Below are positions 57,385 through 64,000 of a stretch of 64,000 bases of DNA, one piece after another. The DNA is from Struthidea cinerea (lineage: Eukaryota; Chordata; Aves; Passeriformes; Corcoracidae), in NCBI GenBank assembly GCA_013397865.1, contig VZTI01003648.1, positions 723,946 through 787,945 on the forward strand. The letters run 5' to 3'. A program made the translations under genes and the position numbers. Under the pieces are notes generated by a model, which saw only the letters and a program-made list of their open reading frames with translations, searched no databases and was not told where the DNA came from. Positions within the stretch are counted from its first letter, which is position 1. Each line of letters begins with the position of its first letter.

Positions 57385-60319
57385 TTTGCCTTCCATAATA
57401 ATAAAGGAGGGAGTTTTCAGAAATAGCAGCACGTGCTCATGTTCAAAGATCCAAATGCAGTCCACTAAATAGACTTGTTTCATACTGTAAGAGCACATAA
57501 CTACATCAGCGTTACCATATTTTGTGGGAGAGAAATCAGCCTAGACATAGATAGATACCAAAACCATCTTCATTAAAACGATTATTACAGTTAGACAAGA
57601 AGTTAAATTGGTCGTGGTGTATTAGCTGATTGGGAGTGACAACAGGGGCTGAGTTTGGCCAGATTTGGGGGGTGTCAATGGGAGCAGGTAAGGAACAGCT
57701 GAGCCTTGCCGCTGCACTGCATGAGAACCAGAGAGTTTGGCAGAGCTTCAGCATCCCAAGACAGACCTGGGGTTGCACAAACTGAGTCTGGGTCAAGCCT
57801 GTGTGTGTGAGAAACCATCTCTGGCCATGCTTATACCCAGCAGACGGTTTAGTTAATATTTGCCTAGAAAACCCACTCTTAATACAAGGTCAAACACTCT
57901 CGGAGCAAAAGGACGTGCCGTGAGGGAACCCTCACTCCACTGCAGACACATCCGTTACAGTGTGGTGTCTAATGATGGGATGGTATCATCATTTTTCCTG
58001 TGTAAAGGGAATTTCATAATTTTGAGCAGTGAATCAGGTATTTCTGCTGCTGTAGCTCAGGCTCCTCTGTAGCTTTGCTTCAGCGCACACACATTAAAAC
58101 AGCAGTTTCATGGACATTTCTCTTCAAGTCTCTGTAGAGCCTGGAAACTTTGAAGACAGTATTTCAGTATTACAGAAGAATCACCACATTATTTTAACCT
58201 CATTTCAGTTCAATCAAGTCAAATTTCTCTTCAGAAGATCAGAATGATGTAGTTGTTTGCAGTGCAAAGAAGACACTTCTATCATATATCTCTTCACATG
58301 CCTCTTCCTTTTTTTTTTAATGTCTGAACTTTTTAAACACAGAAATAAATTTAAGTATTTTATTTTTGCTGATTCTTTGTTTCTGAAAGGGGTTAAACCA
58401 TTTTTGCTTAAAATCCCTATGTCAGCTTAGAGCTAGCCTAAGGCTGAGGCATCAAATTCCATCTTGCAAGTAGCAAAGGTGTTGTTATAAAGCATTGAAA
58501 AAAATATTTTTTTAAAGAATTCTGTATAATCTTAAATAGATGTCTCTAAGCATCCTTCCTCCTACCACTACTTGCTTTTGCACTATTAAACTAGAAAAGA
58601 AATTAAAAAAACAACCAACCAACTCAGTCCCCCACAGTTCCTGCTGTTCTCATATCCCAAGCAGCCTGAGTAAACCTAAATTGTATATTTTAACAACAAA
58701 ATAATCTTTCACAGTCAAGTTTCGGGTGATGGCCAGACATGTACCTGAATTTTTATATGAGCAATTAGTTCCTACCCCTGCATCAAAGCATGGTCATTAA
58801 GTGCATCATGGCCCCTCCTCAGGGCTCTTCACTGTGGAGGAGATGTCTGCTGTGGGCAGGGAGCACTGAGCTGTGTTCCTCCATCCCCTCCAGATCCCCA
58901 CGTCTCTGTGCCTGACTGCAGGAATTGAAATTCAGAGGTGTGTCCTGGCTTCTCCCAGTAAACTGGGGAAGGAGGTACCTGATGGGTAGGAACTAGGTCT
59001 CCTGAATAGCTTTGCTGCAGGTTCACTCCAGAAGATGCTGACAGCCTAATTTTCAGATTTATGGAGCATTAAGAATTCCTATTGACTCTGTAACCAGGTG
59101 ATGAATCTGTCTATGCTTCATTTTTCTCAGCTATAAAATGGGAGAAATGGCATTTCTATCACTGACTAGCTGAGAGGTTAATGCAATGATTATTAATAAA
59201 GTTCTCTAATAACCTCTGGAGCAGCAATTCCCAAGCCAGGGTGGCAGTTCCTAGCAGGGTTTGCTGAGCTCCTGAATGGACTAACGGACCCAGTGGAAAT
59301 TAGGTGGCAGCAGCAGGCTCAGAAACGGAAGCAGAAGCAATTTTCCTAATGAGTCATCAGCAGTCCGGAACGGAGCCTGGAGCCTGGGAGGTGACTGTCA
59401 CTTCCCCCAGACATGTGGCCCATGTATCACTCGGTGTGGAAGAAGGCTCAGTCTCCCTGCAAGATGATCCATGCAGAGTATCCTTAGTGACTTCCATGGC
59501 TGTGCTGCCACTGGACGTCATGGCTGCAGCTGCTTGTTTCATAGGTAAATGGAGCTGCAGCTGTAAATGTCACAAACTCAGGGGTTGTAGTAAGTAGGAA
59601 TTACGTACCCAAAAGAGCAGAATCTCACACTGCTATTGAAGTTCATTCATCTATAGGCTACTTTTCTTCTCCTCCTTCCTTTAATGCCATGGGTAGTGTG
59701 TCTTCCCTCTTTGCACAGGATCAGAACCGATACTTTGCTGGGACATTGTCAGTGACTGGCTTCAGAAGCTAGAAAATACAGAAAAGTAAGAGCAGGTTCC
59801 TACAGCCAGCCTTACAAAATGCACATCTGTCAGAAATACCAGTTTCTTTGTGTAAAATAACCACTGAGGACTATAGCTGGAGACATCCCAAAGAAACTGA
59901 TCTGTTTGCAGCCTAAGTTTCAGGCCACTCGGGAATGGATCAAGCAAGCTTTCCTTGCTTGACCCACACACCTTTGAAGGCAGACAGACATTTCTCCATT
60001 AAGAGTAAGTGAGGAAACACAGCCAATCCTCTGGAAGCAGGACCCTATAAAGAGTGTGCTACATGAGGGTGCAGGTGTCCCCACACCAAGACCTTCCTCT
60101 CTGTCCTGAGTCCATCGTGAGCTAATGCTTCAATGAAGGATTCCTGCCTGCAGGCAGTGCAGAGGCACACTGCTGAGTGGAGGAGACAGAGAAACCTCTC
60201 ACAGCTGATCTATCACGTTTCACTCTTGCACCCTGGCCATTGAGAGTAATCACACTGTTGTTGATACCTGGACTAAATCAAATTAATTCTTAGAGCTCAT
60301 TTTGTGCTAACGAGAACAA
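57385..60319. other. AT-rich non-coding stretch
   Basis: The most AT-rich part of the window (57880-58700). Contains the MIR-like core at 59085. No open frame above 97 codons. Confidence 0.6.
59085..59205 (+). mobile_element. MIR-like ancient SINE core
   Basis: TCTGTCTATGCTTCATTTTT followed by CTCAGCTATAAAATGGGAGA and AGAGGTTAATGCAATGATTA resembles the MIR consensus (tRNA-derived amniote SINE) over its second half, where MIR has CTCAGTTTCCTCATCTGTAAAATGGG. Highly diverged; no tRNA-like head is seen. Confidence 0.55.
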
Positions 60320-60325
60320 GAAGAT

Positions 60326-60688
60326 TGTCGCTGTGATGTACTGAGAACGGCAAGTAACAACACAATCCAAGTTCAGGAAGAAAGTAGTTATTTAATTAAT
60401 TATAATTGGGTTTCTATAACTTGGTTCCCAAAGATGACAGGAGGTCATTGGATCTTGGACCAGCCTCCCCTTGTCCCATTGGCCAAAGCTCACAACACCG
60501 ACTTCAAAACATTATTTCACTGTGTACAATAACAACTCTGAAAAACAGATCCCAGGCGCACAGATAAAAAACCAGTTTACAAAAACCAGTAACAGTGTTT
60601 ATCATGGCTTTCATGAGAACCACAGAGCTCTCACAGAATGCTGCACAAAGCTGAAAAATTTCTCTGCTGAATATTTTCAGCATCTACA
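60326..60688 (-). mobile_element. Solo LTR, same family, reverse orientation (363 bp)
   Basis: On the plus strand it begins TGTCGCTGTGATG and ends CAGCATCTACA, with perfect duplications GAAGAT (60320-60325 and 60689-60694). Very close to the copy at 30414 (for example the shared segment around the CCAAT box and CCTGTCATCTTT). It is the only ordinary solo LTR in the window oriented in the same direction as the pappalysin gene. Confidence 0.93.
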
Positions 60689-60694
60689 GAAGAT

Positions 60695-62572
60695 AACTGA
60701 CAAATCACTGTTCCAGCTGCAGTGAACTTTAAAGCTGGAAGAATTTACCCGTGAACTTCTTCCTGATACAACGCACAGGTATCACCAGTAAGTAGCATCT
60801 AACCTTCCCTTAGGCTGCATACATGGATTGTGGAACTGGTAGTGCACGGTAACCCCAGGAAAGAAGGGTCTCCAGGAGCCGGAGGCTGCTCCGCATGTAT
60901 CTGGGCAGTGAAAAGAAAGGATTCACTTAGAGGGTCTCCAAGAGCTGGTAATGGTATCCTAAAGCTCAGGAGTCAGGGAGATCTCCCTCAGGTGTTGATG
61001 TGCTGGGTGACACACATTGCCAGGGACGTGGGTGTAGGGGATGTTGTGAAGGCCAGTTATATACAGGCATAAGTGGGCATATATTTGATCTTTAACAGCT
61101 TCTGCCTGTGTCATTTTTTCCTCCCTGGAGCACAGTCAGTCATGGCATCAGCAAGGCTTTTCAAGGATCAGCCAGTATTTCAGTGCAAAGCATGGGGTTG
61201 TGCTATTGACAGTACTACTCCTTACGACTTCTGAAAGTCCATTGTAGATGCTCATCCATAAAGCTTTTGATCCCTCTGGAAGACAAGGAAATGAGCCTTT
61301 CCTTTCTCTTAGCAATAGAAAATAAGATGCCACACAGACACCAACAGCCAGGCTGAAAGAAAGGTCTAAACAACAGCAATTCTCCTTTGCTTCCACTGAA
61401 AACAAGGGGAATCACTACATTTCAATGACTTTATGGAGCTAGTCCTGAGACCTGCCAGTCAGAAAGCTGTTTACAGAAAGCAGGGGAACTCAGTGGCTAA
61501 AAAAAAAAAAAAAATCCTAACCCAAACAAAACACAAAAAAGAACCCCCAAAACTATATTAAAAAATATTTTTAATAACAGCAACAAAGAGTTAAATCATG
61601 GGAGTGACTCTAATGGCAGACGTCAGCTTGTAAAGGTGAGACTGATGAGCTGGATCTCACATGGAAGCTGCCTTTGAATTTCCTGGCTTGAAAGGAATTC
61701 CTCAGAGACATTTTGGGTCTCGCTGACTGCCTTGGGGATTTTTCCCAACATGAGGGGTAAACATATAGAGACAAATACCCTATGGTATTCGAGCACCTCG
61801 GAGAGGGGAGGTCAGGAGGGGCACTCCACAGCTCTACCCCTTTGAGCCGCATCTCCAGGGTAAATCCAGAGCTGTGTTTTGCCATGCTCCCTTTGGGACA
61901 TCTGTCATCCAGCATCCCTGCCAGCCTGCGGCATGATCTCCTGACCAATACTGCCTACCTGAAGCACCTTTTTTTGTCCTCTCAGACCAGTTTTACCAGC
62001 TCCCATACTGGTTTTACGGCTCACCCTGCTGTCCCTACCGGGAGGAGTGCTGCAGCGCTGATCTCTTTGGGCGTTTTCCCATACCTGGGTTTAGGATTAC
62101 CCTCCTCAGGGAATGCCCTAGTGCTTCCCCAGCTGCCTCCTTAACTCTAGACAAGTACAGCTGACTGAAGACAACACAGTTACTCAATGCAAAGGAGGCA
62201 GTATGTTTCCACAGGCTGTTGAAAGAGAAATGAAAGGGAACAGCAGGTATCTCTCCAGAGTACTTCTGGCCAAGCTAAGGAGTTGACTGACGAGTGCTGT
62301 GTTTCATGAACTTTTCGGTTTGGCTTGCAAAAGGCTGGGTGTGGGGGCAACATTTCTCATAACACCCAAAGCATCTTTGGGGCACCCTTTATCAACATTT
62401 TACTAATTAACTTGTGCAGAAACTGGTCTGCCTTCACTTCTGTAAAACTCAGGCCTGCTGTTGGGAAACAGGAACCCGCTGTGGTCCTCACCATTGGGAT
62501 TCCCACCCACCCAGGCAGCAGGGAGCTGGCTGAAGCCTGAGAAAAGCTGTTCACTCATCACCAGACACCTTT
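60695..62572. other. Non-coding, no gene seen
   Basis: Lies between the reverse solo LTR and the first of the two right-edge CR1s. A-rich runs occur at 61499-61570. Frames are short and domain-free. Confidence 0.6.
61499..61515. repeat. Poly(A) tract
   Basis: Seventeen A residues, followed within 40 bp by further A-rich sequence (AAACAAAACACAAAAAAG). Confidence 0.9.
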
Positions 62573-63245
62573 CACAGAACCGTAGAATCATTTAGGTTGG
62601 AAAATACCTCCAAGATCATCGAGTCCAACCTGTGACTGATCACAGCCTTGTCAACCAGCCCAGAGCACTGAGTGCCATGTCCAGTCATTTCTTGAACAGT
62701 TCCAGGGATGGAGACTCCACCACCTCCCTGGGCGGCCTGTTCCAATGCTTAACAACCTTTTTCATGAACAAATTCTTACTGATGTCCAACCTGAACCTCC
62801 TTTGGCCAGGCTGAGGCTGTTTCCTCTTGTCCTGTCACTTGTTGTGTGGGAGCAGAGCCTGATCCCCACCTGGCTACAACCTCCTGTCAGGGAGTTTTAG
62901 AGTGATAAGGTCCCTCCTTATCACTCCTTTTCTTCAGCACGAGCTCCCCCAGCTCCCTCAGCCACTCCTCAGAGGACTTGTCCTCCAGCCCCTTTCCCAG
63001 CTCCGTTGCCCTTCTCTGGAGCCACTCCAGCCCCTCAAAGTCTTTCTTGCAGTGAGAGGCCCAGAACTGGACACAGCACTTGAGGTGTGGCCGCTGTTGA
63101 CCAGCACCCTCAGGTCCTCCTCCACTTGACCACTCCTCCTCCAGTCTGTCACACTGCCTGGGTTTGTTGTGACCCAAGTGCAGGACGTGGTACTTGTTGA
63201 ACCTCACACAATTGGACTCAGTCCATGGATCCATCTCTTTCTGTG
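62573..63245 (-). mobile_element. CR1 LINE 3' region (~670 bp), longest copy in the window
   Basis: The left end is CACAGAACCGTAGAATCATT, with AGATCATCGAGTCCAACCTG. The minus-strand frame includes SSEEWLRELGEL and LEWLQRRATELGKG, the conserved C-terminal words of CR1 ORF2, extending back to the block with the CVQFWASH motif. It is 5'-truncated near 63245. It belongs to a subfamily different from the copies at 23775 and 38167. Confidence 0.95.
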
Positions 63246-63487
63246 GGGCTGGATGGCACCTGACACTCAGGATAAAGCTCAGCATGCTCAGAGCTGCCTT
63301 TTGCGGTACACATCTAAGGTGTAACTGCAGGTGAAGAACATCCTGTGAGAGACAGATCAGCGCTGCCCTTCAGGGGATCCCTCTGTGGTGCTGGGGGCTC
63401 AGGGTGCGCAGGGAGGCTCTGTGAGTGACAGCCTGGCACATTCCCCTCTGAGGCCTGGCTGCCTTCCCCTCAGCGCTCTGAGGGAGA

Positions 63488-63905
63488 TCACAGAATCACA
63501 GACTCAATTAAGCTGGAAAAGACCCGTGAGGTCATTGAGTCCAACCGGTGACCCAAAAGCACCTTGTCAAGCAGCCCATGGCATCGAGTACCACCTGCAG
63601 TCTCTTCTTAAAAACTGCCTGGGACAGCGACTTCACCGCCTCCCTGGGCAGCCCATTCCAATACATAATCGCCCTTTATCGTGAAAAAATTCCTCCCTAT
63701 GTCCAACCCGAACCTCCCCTGGCGCAGCTTGAGACTATGTTCTCTTGTCCTATCGCTGGTTGCCTAGGAGTAGATCCGCACCCCCACCTGGCCACAACCT
63801 CTAGGTGGTTGTAGAGAGCGAGAAGGTCTCCCTGAGCCTCCTCTTCTCCACGCTGAGCCGCCCCCAGCTCCTTCAGCCGCTCCTCAACAGACACGTCCCT
63901 CAGGC
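63488..63905 (-). mobile_element. CR1 LINE 3' region, same subfamily as its neighbour
   Basis: The left end is TCACAGAATCACAGACTCAA, with GAGGTCATTGAGTCCAACCG. The minus-strand frame ends in VEERLKELGAAQ and DLLALYNHLEVVARWG, again CR1 ORF2 C-terminus. It is separated by about 240 bp from the copy at 62573-63245 and lies in the same orientation. Confidence 0.94.
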
Positions 63906-64000
63906 TTGCGCACCATTAGACGTGGTGTCAGGGGGAGCGGCTTCAGGCGGGGTTGGAAAGCACCTGGCCCGCACTCCTCGGCCGCTCCCACGGCCCCGAG

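Overview
The window is vertebrate, almost certainly avian, nuclear DNA. The evidence is about fifteen fragments of the bird-type CR1 LINE with its characteristic 3' end, five copies of one LTR family, very sparse coding sequence, and an assembly gap of 981 Ns at 33697-34677. It is a piece of a draft chromosome scaffold. It holds no operons, CRISPR arrays, or recognisable tRNA or rRNA genes.

Only one stretch is convincingly protein-coding: a single 1,063-bp exon on the minus strand (27261-28323). It encodes the second half of the laminin-G-like domain and the two Lin12-Notch repeats of a pappalysin, best matched to PAPPA2, the secreted metalloprotease that cleaves IGF-binding proteins. It has a good splice acceptor and donor, entry phase 1 and exit phase 2. 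The catalytic exon, expected to the left, was not found, so the left 27 kb reads as one long intron. The preceding exon (signal peptide, propeptide, first half of laminin-G), expected to the right, was not found either. It may be inside the N gap, which interrupts a CpG-rich island with a TATA-like and an inverted CCAAT motif on the minus strand at its right edge, or it may lie beyond the window.

Layout: 1-27 kb is presumed intron with one LTR insertion (5336-5764), several CR1 fragments and GC-rich unexplained stretches. The coding exon is at 27.26-28.32 kb. A short intron-like stretch with a solo LTR (30414-30774) and a CR1 leads to the CpG-rich island and gap at 33.4-35.0 kb. From 35 to 64 kb there is non-coding DNA with three more solo LTRs (44895, 52606, 60326), CR1 fragments in both orientations, one MIR-like SINE core near 59.1 kb, and two same-orientation CR1s at the right edge.

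The five LTR insertions are each flanked by a 6-bp target-site duplication, so they are independent insertions. The most unusual object is the one at 5336-5764. It is a complete reverse-oriented LTR with 51 bp of its own U3 end added, inverted, at its other end. Both outer termini are therefore U3 termini, yet the whole is bounded by one intact 6-bp duplication. I found no convincing novel multi-gene system; none is claimed.
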